From positions 533,717,383 through 533,781,382 of the forward strand of contig NC_064621.1 in the NCBI RefSeq assembly GCF_023898315.1: a stretch of DNA of 64,000 nt. The letters run 5' to 3'. This DNA is from Schistocerca nitens. Taxonomy: Eukaryota; Arthropoda; Insecta; Orthoptera; Acrididae. The notes under the pieces were generated by a model. The model saw nothing but the letters and a program-made list of their open reading frames with translations, did not search any database and was not told where the DNA came from. Positions 1 through 10,044 of the stretch are shown piece after piece; position 1 is the first letter of the stretch; each line of letters starts with the position of its first letter. Made by a program: the position numbers and the translations under genes.

Positions 1-640
1 AACTGGACGTGAACAGTACGAGCGACGTCTGTAGTTTCGTCCAGGTACTGAGTATTAAGCAAACATAGATGTCGTTTTTGGTAACTGATTTCATAAACTA
101 CAAACAATAAGTTCAGTTCCATCCACCATTACTGAAATAGTAACTACTTTACATTGTTCGATTTTGTCAAGAAAGTTCTTCAACTGTAATTAAAATACAC
201 ATCTTTGTGTAATCACCGTCAGGAAATGGTTTGCCTTGTTTGGCGATTTCTTTGGCGACTCCTAAACTTACTTTCGTAGTGGCTTCGCTTTCCTGAAGAC
301 TTTTTCTAAAAATGTTTTGTTAAAAACAAAATCCACGTTTCGAAGTTTTGAGTTCATGTTTACTTACTTTGTCGTTGAATTTAGCGCACTGGGCTTTATG
401 CTTTTTATCGTAGAGGCGACAACACTGTATTCCTTAGGAACAGCAGTAACTTCGGTATACTCCAGCGTGTTCGTCGCCACAAAAATACAAACGAGCTTCT
501 CCTCCTCCAAGACGAGACAAGGCCTCGCACAAGTTTGCGAAACCGAGAGGAGAGTTCATAACTTCATTCGACTGTTCTTCCAACCTACAGCCCGAATCTC
601 GCACTTTCTGACTTCCACCTGCCTGGCCCAATGAAGCATG
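1..640. other. No recognised feature
   Basis: Unremarkable mixed-composition DNA. Two overlapping reading frames of about 105 codons on opposite strands (317-634 and 434-754) show no motif I recognise, and the downstream part of the second lies over a transposase remnant. I regard both as chance frames. Confidence 0.5.
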
Positions 641-654
641 CACTCCGCGGGAAG

Positions 655-894
655 CAGTACATGGATTCACAGCGAGACGTTGGCTCCGGCGTCGACCAGT
701 AAAGTGGGACCAAGCGGGCATACAGGCCCTCACGGTGAGGTGGCGTAAGGCCATCTCATTGAACGGAGATTATGATAAAAAAAGGGTTTTGTAGCCAAAA
801 GAGTGGGGAATAATATGGTGTATTGTAATCCTGAATAAAACAACCCGCTTCCAGAAAAAGATGTTGCATTACGTACTAAACGTCCCTCGTACAA
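655..894 (+). pseudogene. Mariner-like transposase, C-terminal remnant
   Basis: One frame across about 664-778 reads ARRWLRRRPVKWDQAGIQ and continues to SLNGDYDK. This resembles the final residues of mariner (SETMAR-like) transposases, where a tryptophan-rich segment is followed by an N-G-D-Y ending. About 115 bp of AT-rich DNA follows to a possible terminal repeat ending ACGTCCCTCGTA at about 894, with TA beside it. Everything upstream, including all catalytic residues, is missing. Plus strand. The family call rests on the C-terminal pattern only. Confidence 0.45.
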
Positions 895-1126
895 CGATTC
901 ACTGCCCCCACCAAGAATCGTTCTCGTTGTTCGTCTTTCACCCTACTTTTAATGCTTTATTTATTTATTTATTTATTTAACCTGATCAGATTAGGGCCAT
1001 CAGGCCCTCTCTTACATCGGACCAGTGTTCCACACATGCAGTATTTCACACATCAGAGTTACCTCATGACAATAGTTTAAATGAGAAAATTAGATTACTC
1101 TACTGACAATATGAATAAAGAGTAGT

Positions 1127-1478
1127 GACTAAGACCTAATAAAGTAAATGCGGTAGTATTTTTACAACAGATGCTATACATACAGATTATGATAAAAGCA
1201 ATAATAATAACAGTAAAAAAAAGTCAAATAATAATGATAAACATGACTAAGACCTAATAAAGGAAATGCTGGCAGTATTTTACAACAGGTGCTATACATA
1301 CAGATTATGATAAAAGCAATAATAATAACAGTAAAAAAAAGTCAAATAATAATGATAGACATGACTAAGACCTAATAAAGTAAATGCTGGCAGTATTTTA
1401 CAACAGGTGCTATACATACAGATCATGAAAAAAGCAATAATAATAACAGTAAAAAAATCAAATAATAATGATAAACAT
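1127..1478. repeat. Three tandem copies of a 118-bp AT-rich unit
   Basis: The phrase GACTAAGACCTAATAAAG recurs at 1127, 1245 and 1363, a period of exactly 118 bp. Units share GTGCTATACATACAG and end in an A-rich segment; the third is 2-3 bp shorter. The array lies in the 3' UTR of the LINE. The 76-codon frame at 1292-1522 is simply this repeat translated. Confidence 0.9.
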
Positions 1479-1649
1479 GAGAAAAATTGGCAATAGTAAT
1501 GAAAATTTGTGCAGATGTACATTAATATCTTGGTGTGTAAAGTAGATGTTTACTAGTGTAGCGAGTTTTGGGGAAGGGAGATTTAAGGAGGGGGAAAGAG
1601 GGAAGTAATGAGGTGAAGTGCATTCATGTACAGAGGAAAGAGGAAGGCA

Positions 1650-3066
1650 TTACTGTTGCTTAAGTAGATACGTCATTAACTGTTTTTTGAAGCCGGACAT
1701 GTTTTTAAGTTCTCTAACATAACGAGGGACGTTATTCCATAGTCGGGTTCCTGCTACTGTAAAGGACTTGGAGAAGGTGACTGAGCGATGCAGTGGAACA
1801 GAGAGAATTTTATTATAATGGGAACGTGTGTTTCTGTCATGTTGTTCCGACATGAGCGTTAGGGTGGAGGAGAGATATGAGGGACAGTGTACATTTATAA
1901 GGCAGTAGATGACACAGAGTGTATGGAAATCTCTGCGTTTGTCTGCACGCAGCAAGGACAATTTTGCATATGCTGGTGAAATGTGATCAAAAAGTCGAAC
2001 GTCACAGATATATCGGACGCAGGCATTCATGACCAGTTCTAGACGTGGCGAATTTTCCTGAGAGAGGCCTTGTAGGATAATATCACTGTAGTCAATGATT
2101 GGGAGTATAAGCGTTTGTACTAATTTAATTTCTTTTTCAGATCGAAAGGGAAGAGTTTTTTATATTTTTGTAGGACATGAAGGGATGCTGATGCTTTTTT
2201 GTACACTGCAGTTACATGCTCTGTCCAATTTAGATTTTCATCTATTATAACTCCCAAACTCTTTGCTGAGGGAGAGAAGTTAATATTTGTTCCATTTAGG
2301 ATAAGAGATGGTACGGATTCCCGATGTTTTGGGCTAATGAGCTTAGAGTGACCAACAAGTACCGCTTGGGTTTTAGATGGGTTTAGTTTTAGACCTATGT
2401 CCTGTGCCCATTTTGACAGTGCATCGAGGTCAGTATTGAAATTTTCAATAGCTTTCTTGAGATTGCTTGGTTTCGCACTTAGATACAAATGAAGGTCATC
2501 AGCATACATATGATATTTGCAATAGGTCAGAACCGATGACACATCATTGACATACAGAGAGAAGAGTATAGGACCTAATACTGAGCCTTGGGGAACACCT
2601 GACACTACCTGCCGCCATTGTGATTTTATATTCCCAGACAGGACGCGTTGCTGACGAGACGTCATGTATGAGCGAAACCATTGCACTGCACTTGGTGAGA
2701 AATTTAGACCGCTAAGTTTGGCTAGTAAGATGTCGAAGTCGACAGTATCAAATGCTTTGCTGAAATCTAAGAAGCAAATGATAATCGCTTCTTGTCTGTC
2801 CATGGCAAGTTTCAGGTCATCTGTCACCTTTATCAGTGCGGATGTTGTGCTTCGATGTTTACGGAAACCAGATTGGTATTCGTCTAGTAGGTTGTTAGTA
2901 GTTAGGTAGTTGGTGAGCTGGTCATGAACTATATATTCTAAGGCCTTTGACAGTGCAGGAAGAAGGCAGATGGGGCGGTAGTCAGAGGGTGCTGTGGCGA
3001 TGTCCTTTTTAGGCAGTGGCTTAATTTGTCCCAGTTTCCAGGCCTCATGGAAAACACTTGTGAGTT
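1650..3066 (-). pseudogene. LINE reverse transcriptase, broken by one frameshift
   Basis: Minus-strand translation gives RT motifs in order: DYRPICLLPALSK, QSGFRKHRST, a palm motif CFLDFSKAFDTVD (first catalytic Asp), SGVPQGSVLGPILF, and the active-site box YADD within MYADDLHLY. The frame closes at 2120 after the residues KKKLN. The next frame resumes at once (EKEIKLVQTLILPIIDYSD) and runs to 1650 through the LINE C-terminal signature TRLWNNVPRYVRELKN. One small indel near 2135-2150 therefore explains the two frames. The endonuclease domain is absent because the copy is 5' truncated. An in-frame TAA sits at the truncated edge. Confidence 0.85.
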
Positions 3067-3070
3067 AGAT

Positions 3071-3733
3071 CCTTGAATGATTCAGAATAGTTCTAAAATG
3101 TAATGTTTTATTTATTTGTCTAAAATAAAACATTGTAGTCTAATTTAGTAACAAACAAAAATAAAACATTAAAATCTAATTTAGTAATAAACACAACAGT
3201 TTAGTAATTTAAATAGCAACATAGAAGGTTGCTGTCTGAAACGGCCTCTCAGGTTTTCCGCCATACACTTGTTTCATCTGTTCATAGTGATGCTCGTTTC
3301 TCTATGTCTGTTTGCTGTGTAAAAGACTCGCAGGCGCCCACTTTTGTTCCCTTCGACAGAACTGCGCCACATTCGATAAACTTTGAGGAAAAAATATTAG
3401 GTAAAATATAGCAGAACTGTTACAAGCATATGTTCGAAAATCCTGCTAGACTCTTAAGAGCGACTTCGGTGCGCTGTGCTCTTGAGTGCTGTTGTAACGT
3501 TTGAAGTTCTCATTAGGTAAGAATCTAGTCAGACTGTAAACTAGTTCTACTGCTCCCTTCGTACTTCTCAAATAAGGATAATTAGAACAAGTGTGAAAAG
3601 AGATGAGGGGGTTGACAGTGGTTTATAGTCACTTTCTAACGCCCATTTGACGTGTGGCTCAGGAAACCCAACGACTGGTATCGAATCGAATTACCCTCCG
3701 TCGTGCAGTATGAAGTGGCTTACGAAGAATCCA
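3071..3733. other. AT-rich spacer with a small direct duplication
   Basis: No gene seen. Around 3122-3196 a 36-bp phrase (AAAATAAAACATT, then TCTAATTTAGTAA) is present twice in tandem with a few differences. The 60-codon frame at 3229-3411 has no recognisable motif. Confidence 0.5.
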
Positions 3734-4500
3734 GATCTACATCTACATCTACATGATTACTCTGCAATTCACATTTAAGTGCTTGGCAGAGGGTTCATCG
3801 AACCACAAACACACTATCTCTCTACCATTCCACTCCCAAACAGCGCGCGGGAAAAACGAACACCTAAACCTTACTGTTCGAGCTCTGATTTCTCTTATTT
3901 TATTTTGATGATTGTAGTGTTGGCAGAAGAGCCAACACCGTGTTGCTAGAGGAGGCCGAAATGCACGCGTTTAATTACACGCAGACTGGCGTGAGGTCTG
4001 GAACAATTAAAGGAGTTGAGTCTAATAAGAAAAGAACGTAGTTCTTGGAATACTTAACTTTAATCCATATTTGGAGTACATCGCTCTTGACTGTACATGC
4101 TTCAATATAAATATCAATTGAATACGGCGCCTTGCTAGGTCGTAGCAAATGACGTAGCTGAAGGCTATGCTAACTTTCGTCTCGGCAAATGAGAGCGTAT
4201 TGGTCAGTGTAGCTTCGCTAGCAAAGTCGGCTGTACAACTGGGGCGAGTGCTTGGAAGTCTCTGTAGACCTGCCGTGTGGCGGCGCTCGGTCTGCAATCA
4301 CTGGTAGTGGCGACACGCGGGTCCGACGTATACTAACGGACCGCGGCCGATTTAAAGGCTACCACCTAGCAAGTGTGGTGTCTGGCGGTGACACCACAAT
4401 GATCATTCCTACCTATGTAGGTTGGGCTCAACAAAATATTTTCGCATTCGGAAGAGAAAGCTGGTGACTGAAATTTCGTAAATAGATCTCGCCGTAAGTT
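3734..4500 (-). mobile_element. LINE 'B' 3' end fragment, interrupted by a solo LTR
   Basis: Starts with ATCTACATCTACATCTACAT (the repeat tail of the element read on the minus strand), then TCTGCAA, TTCACATTTAAGTGC and TGGCAGAGGGTTC. The same ordered words recur at 35973-36240 next to an RT of the same orientation, and in a decayed form at 49828-50090. The match breaks at 3912 and resumes at 4404 with CTATGTAGGTTGGG and TTTCGCATTCGGA, so the LTR at 3913-4398 inserted into this older fragment. Confidence 0.75.
3913..4398 (-). mobile_element. Solo LTR with 5-bp target duplication ATGAT
   Basis: A 486-bp segment begins TGTAGTGTTGG and ends GACACCACA, so in its own minus orientation it reads TGTGGTGTCACC to CACTACA, the TG...CA ends of an LTR. 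It is flanked on both sides by ATGAT (3908-3912 and 4399-4403). No internal gag or pol is present, which fits LTR-LTR recombination. It belongs to the same family as the 603-bp LTR at 38491-39093. The frames at 4022-4297 and 4252-4467 are LTR sequence, not genes. Confidence 0.88.
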
Positions 4501-4935
4501 GCAAACGCACCAATCTTCACCTTTGCCTATATAAGCATATCGGACAGAACATTAGTTGCTCCCAGCAGACATGATGGCAATATCGTGTAACGCCGCCTCT
4601 AGCGCTAGAAATGAGGAAGAGAATCCGCAAGTTTCTACAGGTGCACCACACCCAATCCAAGCCACTCGTTGATGATTTAGCCCTCTGGGTTAACGTCTTG
4701 CGGGGGAGTTGATTGCAGTGTTTCAAAGAAGAAACCTTTTGTTAAACGGACACATTATACATCATTATGAAGTGTCATATTCATGATCTATGGAGAAGTT
4801 ACTAATGTAATCTAGTCTAATTACATTACTTTGGCAGCTATCGATATTTCCACTGTCATCGCTTTACTCACATTATGCTGTCTCTGTGTTCTGTTTATTA
4901 CGACGTCGATATTATCGCCTCTGCAAACTGCCACT
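4501..4935. other. No recognised feature
   Basis: Mixed-composition sequence between the LINE B fragment and a SINE. The 69-codon minus frame at 4517-4726 has no motif I know. Confidence 0.4.
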
Positions 4936-4947
4936 ATCATGCTGTCA

Positions 4948-5133
4948 GCTGGCCGAAGTGGCCGTGCGGTTAAAGGCGCTGCAGTCTGGAACCGCAAGTC
5001 CGCTACGGTCGCAGGTTCGAATCCTGCCTCGGGCATGGATGTTTGTGATGTCCTTAGGTTAGTTAGGTTTAACTAGTTCTAAGTTCTAGGCGACTAATGA
5101 CCTCAGCAGTTGAGTCCCATAGTGCTCAGAGCC
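4948..5133 (+). mobile_element. tRNA-headed SINE (main family), full length
   Basis: The head carries pol III box A (TGGCCGTGCGGTTAAAGG) and box B (GGTTCGAATCC); the body reads GATGTCCTTAGGTTAGTTAG and the tail ends CAGAGCC. Perfect 12-bp duplications ATCATGCTGTCA flank it (4936-4947 and 5134-5145). Frames at 4821-5036 and 4831-5076 are this SINE translated. Confidence 0.95.
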
Positions 5134-5179
5134 ATCATGCTGTCACACTGAAATGTTGACGTACCACATCACTCAAAAT

Positions 5180-5254
5180 GGCTCTGAGCACTATGGGACT
5201 TAACATCTATGGTCATCAGTCCCTTAGAACTACTTAAACCTAACTAACCTAAGA
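5180..5254 (-). mobile_element. Tail-only SINE copy with 14-bp duplication
   Basis: Only the 75-bp 3' half of the main SINE is present (GGCTCTGAGCACTATGGGAC through CTAACCTAAGA). It is flanked by perfect 14-bp repeats ACATCACTCAAAAT at 5166-5179 and 5255-5268, so it inserted as a 5'-truncated copy and was not cut down later. Confidence 0.88.
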
Positions 5255-5268
5255 ACATCACTCAAAAT

Positions 5269-7576
5269 TTACAGCTGTTTTGTTCGAGCTTTCTTATTGG
5301 AGATCTGAACATGAACGATGTGGTTGAGGATTGAAGTTAAGAGTATATTTCAATTGTACCAACATCAACGGTTGGTAGAATCTCTGACTTCATTTCCATT
5401 CATGACCCACCAAATTTTAGAACACAACTACTTCTGAATGTACATCAGCATATCTGTATGTGGTAGAGAATAACATCACTTTAATACACGTTACCGCATT
5501 TGTTTAGCATGTATAGCAGCGGAGGGTGGTCCTACAACGTGATGCGTTAGACATATTTGATGGCTTGTTGTGCTCGCAAGATAAGTGAAATCTTATTTAT
5601 TTTACAACTTTATTTTTCTCTCAATTGACAGTACGTCACTATTTATTTCTCGAGATATCGACTCTGACGTTGTCTTTGTAAATGTCACATCTCTCACTTT
5701 TACCTTCTTTGTTCGCCTTTCTCGTGACACTGTATTTACAACCAGTTCAGTTGAAATGATATATCATAATAAACCATCTTATTCTTTCATTCCCTAATAA
5801 GACAACTGTGTTGTGTATGTGTCTGTTGTAATTGATTAGAGGTTTTATTATTTTGTCAAAACATAGTGTCCCAAAAGTAGCTGCACAGAATGAGTAAACA
5901 CTTTACGTATTTAGATCCTGTAGCAACTTAAACATTACATCTTCCGACGCACTTTTAGAACATTGTGCCGTCGTAGATGTGCTAACGTAAGTGCTTTGGA
6001 CCTTACACCGTTTTTCTAGTATTTAAACTCAACTTGGTCCTAGATAATGAATGTAAAATTCACACTTTTCGCATTGCTCACATATTGTGCAGACATCATA
6101 GTTGCACAAAATAATACAGTCTATAAAGGTTTTAGAGAATCTTTGCACCACAGTTCCGCTTGCAAACTTTATCGAAAATAGGCCTGTGTCATTTGTAATA
6201 ATACCAATAATTAGCAATCAGTATCAACAGTTATGTATTATAATGAATAACATGATGCATTATCTGTGTCCCTTCTAAAATGATGCTTGAGAACAATAAT
6301 AATGTGGAAGAATTTAATTTGAGATTGTATTGTGACTTACATCGAGATTATGCCCAATTAGCTATATTCAGACAGTCAATTCGCTTGCGCGCTTGCCTGT
6401 TTAGCATAGTATTTTAGACACCATGTATTTTTCTGCTGTTGTAAGCGTGGTCAGCTTAGTTTCACGACATCGATTCCTTAGGCGTACCTTCTAAAATATC
6501 ATGGAAAACTAGCATTGGAGTACATACTTTACACTTTTGGGCACTAATTTGGCGAATGTGCCATTGCAGACATTTTAGGTTATTGCAACCTCTTAGATGT
6601 CGAAAATAATTAATTTACCCATCTGTTGTGTTTTTTTAACAGTTGTGGCTTCTGTTGGTGACAGTGAGAGCTGTTCACGGTACAACAAACGAACAAATCA
6701 CGTTTTCTATGGCGTAGCGCAACCACGTGTTGGCGACAGTAAGTTCGAACCATCCACGTTTTCTACAGTGCAGCCAACTGCTGGTGACAGAAGCACTCGT
6801 TTTCTACAGTTCATCCATATGCTAGTGACTAGAGCAAATGGGATGTGACACCTGACTGGATTTCATGTTTTCAGAGTTTGTAGGACAATACTCGTATTTA
6901 AAGTAAAATTCATTTTCTGGTAATATGAAGTATTAATTCGTTATTTACATTTCAAAGCTAATGTTGGTTTTTAATTATCTATAGAGAATGCGCTATCTTT
7001 CGCTCCAATATTCAATGAAGAATGATACATAATTCACAAATGTGACTGGTGAGCCAGTCCTTAAATGAATTTTTGGAAGCCGGTAATGCAAACATAGTTG
7101 AAAAATTTTTCAGTATTTTAGGGAATTCAGATACATTATCGTACTTGCCTACTGAGTAGTGGCACTTGGGACATGTAGAGCGCTTCATGCTGACAACATG
7201 CACGGAAATTGCATTCCACTTATTGCCGGGCATGGGGCGGATTTGTGTGGAGGAGCACATTCCCTTCCCTTCACCTCCATGACCCTTACATAGAGCCACA
7301 TGCAATGATGCCGATTTCGTAATTCCTGATACGGACTTGGAGATAAGGGTGTGTTGATGCTGGTGTCAGCGCAATATGATATGACCAGTTGTCTCAGCTG
7401 TAATATTAGGTTTGTATAAATCTGTAGCGTTTTTACTTTGCATGTTGGTTTTCCGGTTGCTATGGGTTTATTTATCGATTGTCATTTTTTATTTTGTAGT
7501 TCACTGTCGCAATTTGAGTTCACATATTGTCATTTTGTCATTTGGAGATAGTAAGTAGAGCTGTGGGCACTAGAAA
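5269..7576. other. Long stretch without recognised genes
   Basis: AT-rich DNA with no element I can name. Around 6650-6835 a loose repeat of about 50-70 bp (GTTGGTGACAGT then CACGTTTTCTA, three decayed units) produces the 83-codon frame at 6597-6848. The minus frame at 7012-7305 (97 codons) contains CPKCH and CELC pairs spaced like a metal-binding protein, but I recognise no family and see no supporting splice or start context. Confidence 0.4.
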
Positions 7577-8262
7577 ATGGAATGCCAAGTGGGAAATCGG
7601 AACACTTCCGACATCTTCTTCAGTTTGAGTTCTATAGTGGGGTAAGAACTGTAGAGGCAACCAGAAACATTTGCTCCATGTGTGGGGATAATGCCATTCA
7701 ACTGAGCATGGCCAGAAAATTGTTTTAATGTTTTAAGCAGGATTATTTTGAAATTAGTGACTCTCCACGTTCAGGAAGACCTTCTGAGTTTGATGAAGAC
7801 TGCTTAAATATGTCAATCCACAATTGTCCATTTTACTGTACTCGAGATGGCATATGTGATGAACCGTGATCATTTCACCATCGTGCAACATTTTCGTGCA
7901 ATGAAGAAGTTTCAAAAATCGGTTGCATCAGTACCGCATGTTCTAAGCATAAATCACACAAGTCAGCAGGTGACACCATGTGCATTTCTGTTTGCTCGTC
8001 CTAAATTGGCTCGTGAACAACACCGACCATTCCTATCCTGTACTGGTACTGGCGACGTGAAATGGTGTCTTTTTGCTAACACAAAGAAAAGAAATGAATG
8101 GTCGAGCCCAAACAAAGCAGCAACTCCCCGTAAAAAGACCTGCGTGCATCTGCAAAAGAAAATGCCATGCATTCCGTGGAACAGCGAAGGTGAGGTGTAG
8201 TGAGAATTGTTTCCCTGAGGTGTAACCACCACTGCTGACATTTATTGTCAACAACTGAGACG
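7577..8262 (+). pseudogene. Decayed mariner transposase, truncated
   Basis: Starting at ATG 7577 the frame reads MPSGKSEHF, then FEFYSGVRTVEATRN (mariner helix-turn-helix region) and SDSPRSGRPSEFDED, the linker typical of mariner proteins. After several frame changes, the 117-codon frame at 7847-8200 gives VPHVLSINHTSQQV, then REQHRPFLSC and TGDVKWCLFANTKKRNEW. The first catalytic Asp is kept in TGDVKW, but the usual following Glu is Val. The sequence stops near 8262 (DIYCQQLRR-like end), before the second and third catalytic Asp, exactly where another repeat begins. Dead copy. Confidence 0.8.
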
Positions 8263-8263
8263 T

Positions 8264-8475
8264 TGTAAGTAGGCTGTTTAGGTTTTTATATTGGTAACGC
8301 CACGTAGCGCTCTAAAACACAGCGCGTAGCGTTGCGCAGTTGGAGGTGAACCGCCAGCAGTGGTGGATGTGGGGAAGTGAGATGGTGGATTTTTGAGAGC
8401 GGATGATCTGGACGTGTGTCCATCAGAAACAGTACATTTGTAAGAATGGATGTCATGAACTGCTATATATATATT
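8264..8475 (+). repeat. GTAAGTAGGCTG repeat, short copy
   Basis: Begins TGTAAGTAGGCTGTTTAGG, then TAACGCCACGTAGCGCTCT, GCCGCCAGCAGTGGTGGATG and GGACGTGTGTCCATCAGAAA, ending at a short TATATA run. The same words in the same order occur at 9723-10012. This copy lacks about 110 bp of the middle and everything after the TA run. It abuts and truncates the mariner remnant. I recognise it as a common orthopteran repeat but cannot assign a class. Confidence 0.75.
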
Positions 8476-8499
8476 ATATTAGAAATTATTAGAAAATAC

Positions 8500-8896
8500 A
8501 GAATTTATTAGAAACCTCGTAGGTGGTATACCAGGAAACTGACTGGTTCTAAGGGCCAGTAAGAAAATTTTTTGTTTCAGTTGTCATTAATACTGAGGCA
8601 CTGTTTTACTCATACAGAAATACAGCAGAAACGCTTTACGTACTGCAGTAGTAGGCAACGGAAACTGTTTGTCACATCTTTTAATCTTTTCGCGAGAAAA
8701 TAAAAAAATTAAATTCAAGAAAAAGTCTCTCAGTATTGAGTCCAGTCTATGGATCGGATGCTGCGAAGTTTGCTGTAAAACACCATGTCTGTTGAGGGAG
8801 ACAACATCGTCAACAGTTCTTTCTGGGTCGGCGCTAACAGATAGAAAGTTAAAATTTACGTCCGATACTAAAGTCTACGGTCCCTCGGCCACGTAA
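8500..8896 (+). repeat. Unclassified interspersed repeat X, copy 1
   Basis: ATACCAGGAAACTGAC, then GGTTCTAAG and CATACAGAAATACAG match the order of words at 31388-31495, and the following GCTGCGAAGTTTGCTG, ACAACATCGTCAACAG parallels 31560-31640. A third, inverted piece lies at 34578-34770. The three sequences are diverged but co-linear, so this is a dispersed repeat. Its 75-codon frame is not a recognised protein. Confidence 0.45.
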
Positions 8897-9163
8897 AAAA
8901 TTTAAGCTTCTATGTCAATGCAAATCAGAGGGTAGGTCATTTATGTTACATATTCTGATACTCGCAAACCTATAGATTAACTACCTATATACAGAATTAC
9001 GTTCGTATGGAAGGAACACTCAGAGAGCGAGTCCTGCTTGCACTTGTCCAGTTTTTTCTTGTGAGCTACTACAATTTATAGACATGAAAAGATTTCCGCA
9101 GTACAGCCTTCGGGTGGTGATAGCAACAACAACATCAGTGTGAAGATGGTTGGAGAAACTGAC

Positions 9164-9439
9164 CTGCTTGGGCTCGGGTGGCTTGTAGGGCGACCGGACG
9201 TCGACGACCTGCACGGGCCGGAGGTCGATGCCGTGGTACTTGTGGACATTCCAGATGGGGTACTTGAGCGGGTCCGGGGCGCCGGCCTCGTCGTCGCCCC
9301 CACCCAGAAGGCCAGTGAGTCCCGACAGCAGGTCGAGGGAGCGGCCCTCTCGCCGGGACCCCTGCGGGCAGCCGCCCACGCATTCCGCCTCCTGGCCGCC
9401 GCTAACGCTCGCAGCCAGCAGCACCGCCCAAAGCAGCGC
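9164..9439 (-). CDS. Candidate host exon: secreted protein, signal-peptide exon
   Basis: A 276-bp GC-rich island in AT-rich DNA. On the minus strand it is bounded by an acceptor (CTGTCCGCAG before 9439) and a donor (AAGCAG then GTCAGT after 9164), both in phase 0, enclosing exactly 92 codons. The peptide begins ALLWAVLLAASVSG, a typical signal-peptide core with a likely cleavage after SVSG, then two close cysteines (ECVGGC), SLDLLSGLTGLLGGG, an acidic linker, and a Pro-rich end KSPYKPPEP-like (actual: RSPYKPPEPKQ). No ATG fits inside; a separate upstream exon carrying the Met is the usual insect arrangement. The longer frame 9020-9460 uses TTG and runs into intron. I do not recognise the family. 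Overlapping frames here are GC shadows. Confidence 0.6.
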
Positions 9440-10009
9440 CTGCGGACAGCGCCACAACACACGTCAGGCAGCGGCTCTAACAAGCAGCATGGCCAGTTAG
9501 TTACGTGTTCCATTGAACGTGTTTCAATAGCACGGAAAAACCGTTATGATGTGGAACGTGTCAAACGCACAAGAAATGCGCACAGGAAACAAGGTTTTTT
9601 TTTTACATTATAGTGTTGTACCTAAATATTTCTATTATCTACCCCATTCCCTTAAATGGCACAAAATGCATATATTATATCTCCAGATTTATTTACTCGT
9701 ATTCAAGAATTCATGTATGGTATATGTAAGTAGGCTGTTTAGGTTTTTATATTGGTAACGCCACGTAGCGCTCTGTATGAAAATCACTGGCTGTGCTGTG
9801 TGCAGTCTGTGGCTGGTTAGCATTGTTGTAATATTCGCTAGTGTAGTGTTGGGCAGTTCGGCTGTTAACAGCACGTAGCGTTGCACAGTTGGAGGTGAGC
9901 CGCCAGCAGTGGTGGATGTGGGGAGAGAAAGATGGCAGAGTTTTGAAAGCGGACGATCTGGACGTGTGTCCATCAGAAAAAGGAAATTTGTAGGATTCGA
10001 TGTCATGAA

Positions 10010-10012
<3 letters not shown>

Positions 10013-10042
<30 letters not shown>
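10013..10042. repeat. (AT)n microsatellite
   Basis: About 15 uninterrupted AT units at the point where the host repeat normally has a short TATATA run. Four further TA arrays lie at 11300-11331, 11525-11569, 11828-11887 and 12060-12113. Confidence 0.97.

Positions 10043-10044
<2 letters not shown>

Larger units (their letters stand above)
957..3070 (-). mobile_element. 5'-truncated Jockey/CR1-like LINE with (TAAA)n tail
   Basis: Read on the minus strand, the element starts abruptly in the reverse-transcriptase thumb/finger region at about 3066, runs through RT and a LINE-type C-terminal domain, then a 3' UTR containing three 118-bp tandem units, and ends in a (TAAA)n tail (TTTA repeats at 957-979 on the plus strand). 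5' truncation plus a short-repeat tail is typical of target-primed reverse transcription. I cannot separate the Jockey and CR1 groups from this fragment alone, and I did not find clear target-site duplications. Confidence 0.75.

Noticed and set aside
317-754. Two 105-codon frames on opposite strands
   Set aside because: No motif; one overlaps the mariner remnant.
4821-5076. Recurrent frames containing phrases like TVAGSNPASGMDVCDVLRL
   Set aside because: These appear at every full-length SINE (4831, 17699, 18811, 33420, 33452, 37886) and are translations of the tRNA-like head, not genes.
7012-7305. 97-codon minus frame with CPKC and CELC pairs
   Set aside because: Spacing could fit a zinc protein, but no family was recognised and no start, splice or homologous copy supports it.
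9076-9613. Five long overlapping frames on both strands around the GC-rich island
   Set aside because: High GC removes stops in all frames. Only the minus frame bounded by acceptor and donor (9164-9439) has a signal peptide and correct phase.
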